From JAJTZA01 sp041744075 (lineage in GTDB: Bacteria > Verrucomicrobiota > Verrucomicrobiia > Chthoniobacterales > Terrimicrobiaceae): 64,000 nucleotides of DNA. A model generated the notes under the pieces. It saw nothing but the letters and a program-made list of their open reading frames with translations. It made no database searches and had not been told where the DNA came from. The translations under genes and the position numbers were made by a program. Of the stretch, positions 15,415 through 25,600 are shown piece after piece. Within the stretch, counting starts at the first letter, position 1. Each line of letters opens with the position of its first letter. Where the stretch lies: NCBI GenBank assembly GCA_041744075.1, contig JBGTLQ010000014.1, positions 1-64,000 on the forward strand, given 5' to 3'.

Positions 15415-16706
15415 GGTGTGGGCGGATTAGACTGTGGACCACGTTCGTTCCAGTTTAACGGACCATGTGTATCCCCATTTATGAGCTGAGCAAGAGCCAA
15501 GCCAAGTGCATTTGATGGCAAATACAGAAGCCCTAACGTTTGTCCCTGATATGTGTGTTGCCGTTCGTGGTCGCCAATGATATCCGCACCAAAGCCAGGC
15601 GCATAACTAATTGTGTTTCCCAGAGTAATAGCGCCTGACATTAACGGGTGATTCTCAAATTGTATAGCGTTGTTTCCAAAAGAAATTGTTGCTCCCCCGA
15701 GTAGGCCAACACTACCGAACCCAAGACCAATGACTGTATTTGGCAGATTCCAAGCTTTCCCAATGAGATCAAGGCTAGCATTAAAAACACTTCTAAAACC
15801 TTGTAAAACTACATGAGTAGGCCCAAGCCCAAAGGGATCCATAAAATTAACCGGGTCTCCTCCGGTGTAGGCGAAAAGATTAATTCCACCGGAGAACCCC
15901 GCCGGATCCTCGGAGAGGAATCGGCGGAAGATGGGGCTGTAGAACCTAGCCTGCATGGAGTAGAGGCCATTGGATTCGGTCATCACGCCGAATTGGCCGT
16001 TAAAAAGGAACGGGGTATTTGGTGTTCCGCTGACGATGGTGACTTCCCCGTAGGGGCTATAACTCAGGCGGGCGGTGATGGCACCCGCTTGGTCGCTGAG
16101 CGCCATGGTGCTGCCTTGCCAATTGTAGTGGTAGTATTGGGTCGAGACGGGGCCTCCTCCCGCTGGCTCGGTTTCTTCGTAAATGAGGCCGAGGCCGTGG
16201 ATGTAACGTGTCACGCTGCCATCGGGGTTTTCTTTTACGAGGAGACGGTCGAGTGGGGCCTCACGGCTCCATGTGTAGCGGGTGGTGCCTGCGGGGCTCG
16301 TTGAGGTCACTCTCCTGTTTTCGGCATCATAGCTGAAAGAAATTATGGATGTTGAATTTTGAATGCTGGATTCTGTTCCAACCAAGCGATTTCGGGCGTC
16401 CCAATTTAGAGTGCCGAGAAGGGTTCCGTTGAGGGGGGCGGCTCGGAGGTTGCCGTCGAGGTCGCTTAGGACGGTCTGGCCGTTATAGGTTTCGAGGCGA
16501 TTATCGTCATCGTAGGTCATGGATGCCGGTGGGGGCGCATAGGTGCGCGTGGGGGGGGTCGGGGTGTAGGTTTGGAGGCGATAGGCGTCATCGAAAAGGT
16601 AGTTGGCTTTCCAGAGACTGGCTGTTCTATCGATGCTGTCTGAACGATCATTATGAGCAAAAAAAGGCCATTTTTGCGACCAGAATTTGGCAAGAATTAC
16701 GACCAC
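15408..16706 (-). CDS. Displaced Rhs core-tip cassette with HExxH toxin domain
   Basis: A 432-residue reading frame. Residues about 29-295 repeat the final core of the big Rhs protein (from SLWKANYLFDDAYRLQTY to NFMDPFGLG). The first 28 residues are unrelated and the frame lacks a signal peptide or proper start, so it is probably silent unless recombined onto the complete gene. After the FGLG junction comes a different toxin: VVLQGFRSVFNASLDLIGKA, WNLPNTVIGLGFGSVGLLGG, FENHPLMSGAITLGN, then GDHERQHTYQGQTLGLLYLP and GPQSNPPTPW at the end. HERQH fits the zinc-protease HExxH pattern, so a peptidase toxin is possible. The lipoprotein gene overlaps its stop. Confidence 0.8.
   Translation of the reverse strand: MVVILAKFWSQKWPFFAHNDRSDSIDRTASLWKANYLFDDAYRLQTYTPTPPTRTYAPPPASMTYDDDNRLETYNGQTVLSDLDGNLRAAPLNGTLLGTLNWDARNRLVGTESSIQNSTSIISFSYDAENRRVTSTSPAGTTRYTWSREAPLDRLLVKENPDGSVTRYIHGLGLIYEETEPAGGGPVSTQYYHYNWQGSTMALSDQAGAITARLSYSPYGEVTIVSGTPNTPFLFNGQFGVMTESNGLYSMQARFYSPIFRRFLSEDPAGFSGGINLFAYTGGDPVNFMDPFGLGPTHVVLQGFRSVFNASLDLIGKAWNLPNTVIGLGFGSVGLLGGATISFGNNAIQFENHPLMSGAITLGNTISYAPGFGADIIGDHERQHTYQGQTLGLLYLPSNALGLALAQLINGDTHGPLNWNERGPQSNPPTPW
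15822..16621 (-). repeat. Rhs core-tip repeat, copy 1
   Basis: About 800 bases nearly identical to copies at 18021-18824 and 20198-21001. All encode the YD-rich tip from LWKANYLF or TYAPPP through RFLSEDPAGFSGGINLFAYT to the FGLG junction. Homology stops abruptly at both ends, at SLWKAN (16621) and just after FGLG (15822). This is the pattern produced by recombination within Rhs tips. Confidence 0.85.
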
Positions 16707-16737
16707 AAAAAAGCAGTATCAAGTTCACAATAAGTAA

Positions 16738-17046
16738 TCAATCGGCAATTACCGTCAAATCTTTGCCTTGCGATAAGGCTTCTTGTGCCAACTGAGTCAA
16801 ACTATTGACAATAGCTGCATCTTCATTTTGTTGTAGTCGTTCTAGGAGCAGACCAAGTTCCTGCTTAAGACCCACTAATTCTGAAAGCGAAAAATCAGCA
16901 TCTTTATAATAATCCGACAAACGGGCGAGGAGTGGAAAAATGGCCCGATCCAACGTGCCAAATAGCTTGAAATGTTGATCAGGTTTCAGCGATATACTCT
17001 GCAGTGGGCGACCATCATCTGACAAAATTGCAATATCTAGGCTCAT
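16738..17046 (-). CDS. Putative immunity protein (orphan)
   Basis: A 102-residue protein from ATG 17046: MSLDIAILSDDGRPLQSISL, then HFKLF and PLLARLSDYYKDADFSLSEL. Small proteins with MSLDIAxLxDxG at the start and a DYYxDa motif in the middle are common immunity partners of Rhs and CDI toxins. The ATG overlaps a TGA in another frame in the sequence GGAGCACCATGA. The same arrangement (GGAGCGCCATGA) links toxin and immunity at 17432, but here the upstream frame is open for only five codons after a TAA. Its toxin has therefore been deleted. Confidence 0.65.
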   Translation of the reverse strand: MSLDIAILSDDGRPLQSISLKPDQHFKLFGTLDRAIFPLLARLSDYYKDADFSLSELVGLKQELGLLLERLQQNEDAAIVNSLTQLAQEALSQGKDLTVIAD

Positions 17047-17135
17047 GGTGCTCCAGGTGCAAGTTAGCAAGCGATTGTAAGTAAAATCAGTAGGGCGCGT
17101 TCATCAATATGCATCAGTGATTCGGCGTTGATGCT

Positions 17136-17435
17136 TCATGTTTCTGTATTAGAAAAAATGCCAGGCAATTTTGCAAGTCGTGCCGCAATATGCTCAGTCA
17201 TTTGCCGATTTCCAGTTAGGCCCATGTGCTCAGTTTCCACCCACCAGAGGTAGTCGAAAATCTCGTGCTTCGCTTTTCGATCGATCAGCAGTTTGTAAAT
17301 AGCGCCCACATACGAATTATACTCATCTTGCGCTTCCTCGATTTCATTCACTCCAATTGGATCCCACTCCTTGAGCAGAATTCGACGAATGGCATCATGA
17401 TAAATCCGTGCTCGCTCTTGAGGGTTTTTTGTCAT
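17136..17435 (-). CDS. Immunity protein of Rhs cassette 2
   Basis: A 99-residue soluble protein (MTKNPQERARIYHDAIRRIL..., KEWDPIGVNEIEEAQDEYNS, MGLTGNR). WDPIGV followed by A.DEYdsYv is characteristic of a family of small proteins next to polymorphic toxins. The start codon overlaps the toxin stop (ATGA at 17432-17435), giving translational coupling. It should neutralise the toxin domain at the end of 17432-18829. It appears intact. Confidence 0.75.
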   Translation of the reverse strand: MTKNPQERARIYHDAIRRILLKEWDPIGVNEIEEAQDEYNSYVGAIYKLLIDRKAKHEIFDYLWWVETEHMGLTGNRQMTEHIAARLAKLPGIFSNTET

Positions 17436-18829
17436 GGCGCTCCCTGAATTACAGTAATGACCCGACCTGACGCGCTGTTAGTTATAACGCGAATGTTGTT
17501 CACGGGGTCATAAAAGCCCGTTGTCCCGGCCCGTGTTGGAAACGGCAGTCCTTGCCTGATTGTATTTTCTATTACTGATGGCATAAATCCTCGATTTTGC
17601 ATTTGATCAAGCGCATGTCCAGTAAATTGGCGGCCGCCGATTGTCGTAGCCTGATTGCGAATAGGCTGAATCGCGGCATTCACCAAAGGCTCACCGCTTC
17701 GTCCAAGCACACCAGTACCGTTGTTGGCCGTCCTTGCGGCAAAGTTACTCACCGATCCAAAAACACTTGAGAAAGTTCTTGAAATAACGCTACCAACCCC
17801 TGCAAGCACTCCTCCCGCAGCAACATCTCTTGGGATGGAAGCAAATGAGCGGCTCAAGTCATGTTCCCAGCCGGTATTGGCCGAGGAATTCGACCAGCCG
17901 ATGTGGTCATAAAAGCCAAATGTGACCGTATTGTTGAAGTTATCCAACCCTTGCCGCAAACCAGATCCAAACCCTTCCACCACGCTTCCCAAGCCGGTTT
18001 GCCAAAAGCTTGTTTGCGGTCCCAAGCCAAAAGGATCCATCAAGTTCACAGGATCGCCGCCTGTGTAAGCGAACAGATTGATTCCACCAGAGAATCCTGC
18101 CGGATCCTCGGAGAGGAATCGGCGGAAAATCGGCGAGTAGAACCTGGCTTGCAGACAATACAACCCGTTCGGTTCGGTCATCACGCCGAACTGGCCGTTG
18201 AATAGGAACGGGGTATTTGGTGTTCCTGAATCGACTGTCACCTCGCCATAAGGGCTATAACTCAGGCGGGCGGTGACGGTGCCAGCTTGGTTGCTGAGTG
18301 CCATGGTGCTGCCTTGCCAGTTGTAATGGTAGTATTGGGTGGTAACGGGGCCTCCGCCAGCTGGCTCGGTTTCTTCGTAAATGAGGCCGAGTCCGTGGAT
18401 GTAACGTGTCACGCTGCCATCGGGGTTTTCTTTGACGAGGAGGCGGTCTAGTGGGGCCTCGCGGCTCCATGTGTAGCGGGTCGTGCCTGCGGGGCTTGTT
18501 GAGGTCACTCTCCTGTTTTCCGCATCGTAGCTGTAGGAAATTGTTGATTGCTGGTTGTTGATTTCCGATTCCGCTGAGGTTAGTCGGTTTCTTGCATCCC
18601 AGTTCAATGTGCCGAGAAGGGTGCCGTTGAGAGGAGTGTCACGGAGATTGCCATCGAGATCACTTGGGACGGTCTGTCCGTTATAGGTTTCGAGACGGTA
18701 TCGGTTGACTCGCTCGCCCCCGCTCGTCTCGCCTTTCAGGCTGCCTCCGGCAGTCTCCCCCGAGCCGTCCCCGGCTCCGGTGGTATCGTCATCGTAGGTC
18801 ATTGATGCGGGTGGGGGCGCATAGGTCAC
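17432..18829 (-). CDS. Displaced Rhs core-tip cassette 2 with DUF4258-like toxin
   Basis: A 465-residue frame. Homology to the big Rhs begins at TYAPPPASMTYDDD, immediately after the stop of the gene at 18826, so there is no native start or signal and it is probably expressed only after recombination. Within the copy an 84-base repeat adds 28 residues (see 18698-18787). After FGLG the new C-terminus has a long linker. It then carries FTGHALDQMQNRGFMPSVIE, NTIRQG, FYDPVNNIRVITNSASGRVI and TVIQGAP. The order GHALdQMxxRGi...V...I..G, then a strand pair, is the BECR/DUF4258-like RNase toxin layout. The immunity gene overlaps the stop. Confidence 0.8.
   Translation of the reverse strand: MTYAPPPASMTYDDDTTGAGDGSGETAGGSLKGETSGGERVNRYRLETYNGQTVPSDLDGNLRDTPLNGTLLGTLNWDARNRLTSAESEINNQQSTISYSYDAENRRVTSTSPAGTTRYTWSREAPLDRLLVKENPDGSVTRYIHGLGLIYEETEPAGGGPVTTQYYHYNWQGSTMALSNQAGTVTARLSYSPYGEVTVDSGTPNTPFLFNGQFGVMTEPNGLYCLQARFYSPIFRRFLSEDPAGFSGGINLFAYTGGDPVNLMDPFGLGPQTSFWQTGLGSVVEGFGSGLRQGLDNFNNTVTFGFYDHIGWSNSSANTGWEHDLSRSFASIPRDVAAGGVLAGVGSVISRTFSSVFGSVSNFAARTANNGTGVLGRSGEPLVNAAIQPIRNQATTIGGRQFTGHALDQMQNRGFMPSVIENTIRQGLPFPTRAGTTGFYDPVNNIRVITNSASGRVITVIQGAP
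18021..18824 (-). repeat. Rhs core-tip repeat, copy 2 (with insertion)
   Basis: Second copy of the core-tip sequence. It lacks the SLWKANYLF part and starts at TYAPPP, and it carries an 84-base insertion. Otherwise it follows copies 1 and 3 through the FGLG junction. Confidence 0.85.
18698..18787 (-). repeat. Short repeat inserted in frame in the Rhs cassette
   Basis: Where copies 1 and 3 read DDDNRLETYNG, this copy reads DDD, then 29 residues including GETAGGSLKGETSGGERVNR, then RLETYNG: a net gain of 84 bases with the frame kept. GGTATCG stands at both edges (18697-18703 and 18782-18788) like a target duplication. The insert matches 13917-13988 in reverse orientation. It is rich in GGxGE codons and lacks any gene of its own. 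Confidence 0.75.
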
Positions 18830-19182
18830 ATCTCCTCCAATTGAAATTCATTTTGGTTGTCTGGAATCTGAATCAGTTTCCCAAAGTCTGTCTTCCAAAT
18901 GTCCAATTCGAAGAGATCTCCATGCTGATCAAGATTTAGCGACGCAATAACATCGACTCCATCCTTGTCCTTAAACTGACAGGCACTAGTACGTTTCCCA
19001 AACTTTGCATTTGAGAGCTCCGAGCCTTGCGGGAACAATCGCAAGCTCCCCATGCCTCCATCATCAAGGTCAGCTACCTTGATCTTAGCGGTCAGTTTAT
19101 GCGATAGCTCATTGCGTTCCGTTCCGCCGCAGAGGAATTCCAGAAGAAGCAACTCGGTTGGCAATGGACTACGGAGCACCAT
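18826..19182 (-). CDS. DUF6984-like putative immunity protein
   Basis: A 118-residue protein (MVLRSPLPTELLLLEFLCGG..., VADLDDGGMGSLRLFP, DKDGVDVIASLNLDQHGDLF). The LxxeLxLLexLL start and the DDGGMGSL motif match the DUF6984 family, found repeatedly beside Rhs/CDI toxins. Its start lies inside the end of the toxin remnant at 19169 (GGTGCTCCGTAG overlapping ATG). Its stop abuts the truncated Rhs tip of cassette 2. It appears intact and would confer immunity to a toxin this genome no longer encodes in full. Confidence 0.65.
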   Translation of the reverse strand: MVLRSPLPTELLLLEFLCGGTERNELSHKLTAKIKVADLDDGGMGSLRLFPQGSELSNAKFGKRTSACQFKDKDGVDVIASLNLDQHGDLFELDIWKTDFGKLIQIPDNQNEFQLEEM

Positions 19183-19423
19183 GAATTCTTCCTACGTTGA
19201 TGGATCCATCTTGGAGTTCAAAAGCTGTGTATTGGATTCTTTGACCTCCGATCTCAATGACCTGATTAAGTGACTTACCTGGAGTGATTTGTGAAGCGAC
19301 TACGCAAAAACCGCCTGCTTCTATCCTTGTGTGAGTGCAATGGTGGAAAACGCAGCTCGCCTCAAATCCAGAGTTACTTGGCAAGATTTTTAGCGTCAAC
19401 AGCGATACGAACTCCATAGGCAT
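19169..19423 (-). pseudogene. Toxin C-terminal remnant
   Basis: The reading frame (84 codons) ends ITPGKSLNQVIEIGGQRIQY, then TAFELQDGSINVGRIHGAP and a stop. Endings of the type TAFxLxDGTINVGrI are the tail of a known class of Rhs/CDI toxin domains, and the overlap with the DUF6984 gene is the usual toxin-immunity junction. The first 40 residues are Cys/His-rich and the frame has no core, linker or signal. It is therefore a truncated remnant and not a working toxin. Start is arbitrary. Confidence 0.5.
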
Positions 19424-19444
19424 AAAATCATTTCATTCTTTCGC

Positions 19445-19666
19445 TCAATCTAAGTAGGCTGCCACAGCAACCAGCACTTCTTCTCCTTCCATTTTTCGTT
19501 GCTCTCCCCTCACGATAGTTCCTGGTGTGAACTCCCAATGCTCATCTTCGGGATCGTAGTTGGGCGTAGGCTGTAACCTGTAGAAACCACTTTCCAGCAA
19601 CTCTGCTTCAGCTGGACGAAAAGCGTCAGTCCCCTCATCTATTAGGCGAATATATATGGTTGTCAT
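19445..19666 (-). CDS. Immunity protein of the complete Rhs toxin
   Basis: A 73-residue acidic protein: MTTIYIRLIDEGTDAFRPAE, then EDEHWEFTPGTIVRGEQRKM and a final VAVAAYLD. IYiRLlDEGTD.xRP.eA and the ExWeFxPG block are a frequent small immunity family. Its start lies one base from the stop of the 2203-residue Rhs gene (19668), so it is the cognate antidote of the C-terminal toxin of that protein. It appears intact. Confidence 0.78.
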   Translation of the reverse strand: MTTIYIRLIDEGTDAFRPAEAELLESGFYRLQPTPNYDPEDEHWEFTPGTIVRGEQRKMEGEEVLVAVAAYLD

Positions 19667-19667
19667 A

Positions 19668-22600
19668 TTAGTATTTGAAGCCAGGGCCCCCGAAGTGAAT
19701 AATTTCCCTTGTGATTGTATCCTGAACTATCGACTGCCCAGTCTGCGGGTGAACGTAGCGGATAGCAGGGTTACCCTTATTCACCAAATTTGTGGCGGGG
19801 AACTGCTGACCAGTCCTTACGGCCTCCGTTACCTGCCGAGGAAACCATCCTCGCTGATCCATTTGGCGAATCGATTTTGCGACGCCTTTATTATGCCCCC
19901 AAATCCACATGGCAGCATCATCTGCTGCTCCTACTCCCGTACGTGTGGCAGCCAATGCTGCTGCCTCAGCTGCAGCCTGCCTTATGGCAATAATCTGTGG
20001 ACCAACAACAAGCATCCCGGTTAGCGCATAATCCAAACTCGACAGGTCACCAATGGCTGCCATGTTTGGATGGTCGCGGTAGGCTTGGGCAGTTTGAGCT
20101 TCAGTGTTTAGGCGATTAATAAATAGGCTCTGTTCCCACGACGAAATGCCACTAAAAATTTGGGCGATGCCTTGCAAAAACCAGTTGCTATTGGTTCGCC
20201 CCAGCCCAAAGGGATCCATAAAATTAACAGGGTCACCTCCCGTGTATGCGAACAGATTAATTCCACCAGAGAACCCCGCCGGATCCTCGGAGAGGAATCG
20301 GCGGAAAATCGGCGAGTAGAACCTGGCTTGCAGACAATACAGCCCGTTCTGTTCGGTCATCACGCCAAACTGGCCATTGAACAGGAACGGGGTGTTTGGC
20401 GTGCCGCTGACAACTGTCACCTCACCGTATGGACTGTAGCTCAGGCGGGCGGTGATGGCACCTGCTTGGTCGCTGAGCGCCATGGTGCTGCCTTGCCAAT
20501 TGTAGTGGTAGTATTGGGTCGAGACCGGCCCTCCACCAGCGGGTTCAGTTTCCTCGTAAATGAGGCCAAGGCCGTGGATGTAGCGTGTTACGCTGCCATC
20601 GGGGTTTTCTTTAACGAGGAGGCGGTCGAGTGGGGCCTCGCGGCTCCATGTGTAACGGGTGGTGCCTGCGGGGCTCGTTGAGGTCACTCGTCTGTTTTCC
20701 GCATCATAGCTGTAGGAAATTATGGATTGCTGATTGTTGATTTCTGATTCCGCCGAGGTTAGTCGGTTTCTGGCGTCCCAGTTTAAGGTGCCAAGGAGGG
20801 TTCCGTTGAGGGGGGCGGCGCGGAGGTTGCCGTCGAGGTCGCTTGGGACGGTTTGGCCATTGTAGGTTTCGAGGCGGTTATCGTCATCGTAGGTCATCGA
20901 TGCGGGTGGGGGCGCATAGGTGCGTGTCGGGGGCGTGGGGGTGTAGGTTTGGAGGCGATAGGCATCGTCGAACAGGTAGTTGGCTTTCCAGAGACTGGTT
21001 GACCCCAGTTCTTCGAACGTGTCTTGAAGACGATTGGCATCATCGTATTCGATGCGCTGTTGGGTGCCATTGGGGCGTTCGATGCGGCGGAGACGCCCGG
21101 CGTCGTCATAGAAGTAGGAGGTAAGCCGTTGTGCCCAATCGGTGACAGTTTTGAGGCGGTTGGATCCGTCGTAGGTGTAGGTCACGGTTTTGTTGCCGGG
21201 GTAGGTGATCGTTTCGATGTTACCCTCATTGTCATAGGTGTAGCCAACCGTTTTATTGAGGGTGTCGGTGCAGGTTTCCACGCGGTTGAGTTCGTCAAAG
21301 GTTCGTCCGATGATGGCGCTCCCTTCCGTGACAAACTCGGGATTCCCTTCGTCATCGTAATCCCAGACAATATGGCCAACTTGATCGGTCTGGGTCTTGA
21401 GGCGACCCATGGCGTCATGATGGAGCACGGTTTGCTGGCCGCTGGGTTCCTGAAGGGTTTTGGGGCGTCCTACCGGGTCGCGGTCGAGGATCGCGCTTTG
21501 GCGTCCGCTGGGATAACTGAAGGTGGAGGCCAAACCGTCGGGGGCATGGTCGTAAATGAAGGTTTTTCCTCGGCGATTCTTGAGGGTTTTCTCGCGTCCG
21601 GCGTCATCATAAGTTTTGTCGATGCGGCGATTGAGAGGGTCCAGGCTATAGTCAAAACGTCCGACCGGGTCGTAAAAAACGCGGGTGGTTTGGTCGAGGG
21701 CGTTTTTTTCTGTCAGAGGGCGATTTGCGCCATCGTAGGTGGTGCGGGAAATAATGAGGTCCAGAGCGTCTGTGATGGATTCTGGTCGGCGGGCGTCATC
21801 GTAGCCCGTGGTGGTCGTGTGGGTGAGGCCATCCGTGATGGTGGTTTGCAAATCCCGGAAGTCATAACCGAAGTTCAGCGTGCCAGTGTCGGGCGCGGTC
21901 AGGGTTTGGATTTTGCCGAAGTTGTCAAAAAGGGTTTCCGTGGTTTTGTTGTTGCGGTCGATGACGTTGTCAAGGTGGCCATTGGAGTCATAATTCCACG
22001 TCGTGGTTTTGAGAAGGGCGTCTGTGCGGGTTTTGAGGAGACGGCGTTTGTCGTACGTGAATCCGGTGGTGTGTCCACGCCCGTTCGTGTAGCTGGTGCG
22101 ATCCCCACGGGCATTGAACACAGCGGATGTCGTGGTGTTGTCAGCTCGGATGATGGTTGTGGGGTTAGCCCACTGATCGTAGGCAGTGAACTGGGTGGTT
22201 TTGCCGTCATTGTCCGTGATTTTCTCCAAGCGTCCATCGGGGCGGTAATCATACGTGGTGACTCGGAGGCCTGGATCTTTGATGGTCTTCAGGTGATTTT
22301 CGCTATCGTATGTGAACTCAGTGACGCGATTTGTCGCATCGGTAATTTTCCACAGGCGCAGGGATGTATCGTAGTCGAAGAGCGTGATTTTCCCTGCGTT
22401 GTCGGTTTTGGTTCGGAGGTTCTGATTGCTGTCGTAAAAAAACGAGGTCGAGCGTCCGCTACCGTCCGTGGCTTCAGTGACGTGGTTTTGCCCGCTGTAT
22501 TCAAAACCCGATCTATTCCCGAGGGGGTCAATGATGGCCGTGCGACGCTTCAGAGTGTCGAAGAGGTGCGTCGTGGCGTTGTTGAAGGGATCAACTTCAA

Positions 22601-25600
22601 GCGTGCTGCCAGGGGCATACAGGAATTTCCAGAGACGGTTGGCGTCGCCTTGGCTGTATTGCTCGTAAACGCGATCTTGGGTGTCATAAAAGTTGCGAAC
22701 AAGAAAGTCGCCGGCATGGTCTTTCCACTCCGTGAGGCGGTTTCGGGAATCATACACCAGCGTGGTATTAAAGTTTTCCACATCTCTGATGCCAGTGAGA
22801 TTGTTCCCCGTGTAAAAGTATTTGACCGTCCGCCCCGTGCCATCGGTGACATTATCAATAAGAGGGCTTGAGGCCGAGAGGTAGTTGAAGGTTAATGTGC
22901 GGTTCTGCGAGTCGGTCACCGTCGAAAGCCGACCCAGAGCATCGTAGAGGTAGGTCTGGGTGTTGTTATCAACATCCTTCCACTGGCTCACGCGATTCTG
23001 CGCATCAAATAAGACGCTGCCGCCAAAGCGGGGAAGCAGGGAAAAGGAACCGCTCGCTCCTGATAAATTGGTGGTGCAGCCTGGAGGCGGATTCCATGAA
23101 CCATCGGGCTGTGAAAGATAAGTCAGCCTTTGTTCGCCCATTTGTACAACCGCAGAGTTATTGGTGATGCGGTTGACGAGCCAGTTTGCCGTGAGTGCTC
23201 CAACGAGCAGATCTTTGGCGGGAAGGCTGGCGTCCGTAAAATCTGGAATCGCCAAGGCGGCAACGATGGTCTGAACCGCATCTGTTGGTTGGCGAAAGCC
23301 GAAGGCAGAATCAAGATCACTGGCAAGAAAAACCTTTCCATCGCAGGAATGTCTCCAACCATTCCCCAGTGCCGATTTCTGAAAAATTCTACCGCTATCG
23401 TAGGAGCGACTCAGAACAAGCCCTCGCGGGGTGTTAGCTTCTCCAAGAGAAAGATCGTTGGCCTCCATGGTGTAGGCGCCGGTTGCGAGATCAACCGGCT
23501 CAAGGCTCCTTGCTCTCATAACACCAAAGGGATAAATGGAATCTTCAGGGCTTCGGCCGAGCAGGATATCGAGAAACGATCCACCGAAAAGCCCCAGAAA
23601 CGAATGAAAACCACCACTGTAACCACCCCAAATCATCATATCCACGCGGGTGGGGCGAATCGCGGCAAAACCGAAACCATTCCACTGATTTAACTGGGTA
23701 GCTCCATTCTGGTGAAGCAGAACTGTGCAATCAGCCAGATTGATGAAGCTTTCGAGAAAATTTTTCCTCTCATTATTGTTTTGATTGTAGTTGATGAGTT
23801 GCGAGCTAATCGAAGGGTAAGTTGATGAATCGACACGGTAGATTCTTTGCCCACCATCATTCCCGAGAGCCAGACACTTGATAGTCGAGCTGGCCGCACT
23901 GCCGCCTGTCTGCTCGATAACCCCGTGCTCCATCGCACTCAGAATGAACATCGCGGCATTGAACACCTTCGGATCACCCCCATTTTCATTAAATTGGGTA
24001 ATGATCACCCCGGGCATATCCACGAAATATGCGCCCTCTTGGCCTGTTCGTCCCAAGACCTGCACAATTCGCGTGAAGAAATTTGAAGTCCTGCCAGTGA
24101 TCCACGTGCCAAGCGCGACTCTTCTGATCCATCGCACACCAAGATTGTGGAGTGATTCCGAGAGGAGATTGGGGGAAGTGTCGGCAAGACCGGAGTGGAC
24201 GTAATTTTGAACCCTTCTGTCGCTTGCTTCAATTTGACCACTTGAAAACGGATTGGGGTAAAAAGCGTAGCTCAAATCGTAGGTTGAGTCTCTTCTGTAG
24301 TTTGTGGCTGGCAGGGTGCGCGAAAGTGATGCGCGTGGGTTGGTCAAAGAAAGAGTGACAGACGCGTTGGTGCCATTGCCATTGGTTTCCGAGGCTTTCA
24401 TGCTTTCTCCCAGCCAAACTTGAGCGTTTGATCCCTGAAACCGGAGACTCAGGCGTTGAGACTGCATGCCGTCAGCATAAAACGTGGCGTCAATCTGGCT
24501 GCCAACTTTCACGCCAACGGCAGCCCGATAAATTGTGGGGATCGTTGTGGAAGTGGTCTGACTGAAATTCGGGTCAGTATCGATGAAGGGCAAAAAGCTT
24601 GATGCTGCACTGGCAAGATCGGTGAAGCCTTCCTCAAGGATAGAATTGCCCCCTAAAATATCCTCGGTCGTTGAGTTTGGCAGATTTGTCCTGATGTGGT
24701 TCCGTAGATTGGAGGCATATGTGGCAAGCCGACTCTCAAGTGAAGAACGGGCAACGTTTTGCACAAAGTGCGTTCCGGTTGTTCCTCCCGCATCAGTTAG
24801 CAACTGGGTCCGGCTATATCCTGAGATCGTCTTGACATCAATGGCATTGGAAAAATTCGTGAATTTGAGACTGGGATTGAGATCATACGTAGCTCCACCA
24901 ATCTCCACCCTAACCCACACGCTGTCGAATCTCCACTGAACCGAACCTCCAGCCTGATTGGTGCCAAGAAGATTGGTGTAACCTGCGGCAAAGAGCACCC
25001 TCGAAACCTGATTGGCTGGGCAACCAAATAGATGAGAAAGATCTTGGGAATCAGGCGAGGTGTTCAGTACTTTGATTCTGCCAAAAACATAGGATGTGTT
25101 TCCATACCCGGCGGCGTTGAGAAGGGAAATGAGCAAACTTGCTTGATCAAAATCGTTTCCTGCAGAATCCAAAAGGGTCGTGTGTGCGCCCTTGCAGCTT
25201 CCGAGATATGGCTGAAAAGCGATTTTGTTGCGGACATAGTTAGAAATGGCAACCGGATCATTCTGAAGGCCGACTGCAATAGCCTGAATTTCATGGGTTA
25301 CTGCTGTGGCAATTGGTCCATCCACAACACTCTGTTGCTGAAACTCAGGCTCCAAGAATATTTGAGCTGGGGAAAACAGGGGCTCCGCATTTGAGGCGGT
25401 TGGAGAGGCGTCTCCATAGTCGGAAAGTTCCCACCCCCACCCAGATGCGGAGTCTGCTCTTGCAGGCACGATGGCAGCAAATCCAAAACACAGCAGCGCG
25501 ACCGTACGGGCGAGGTTTCTACCGGAAATCTTGAGGAACCTTGATGCCAGAAGAGGCAATGCAGCAATCAATGCCACAAATGCCCACCAAGGCATCGATG

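Noticed and set aside
18739..18765. Possible terminator hairpin in the Rhs insert
   Set aside because: CTGCC and GGCAG pair, but there is no T-run and the frame continues through it.
21024..22871. Very long open frame of 615 codons on the plus strand
   Set aside because: Antisense to the YD-repeat region of the Rhs gene; its regular VGVG-type repetition mirrors the repeat on the other strand.
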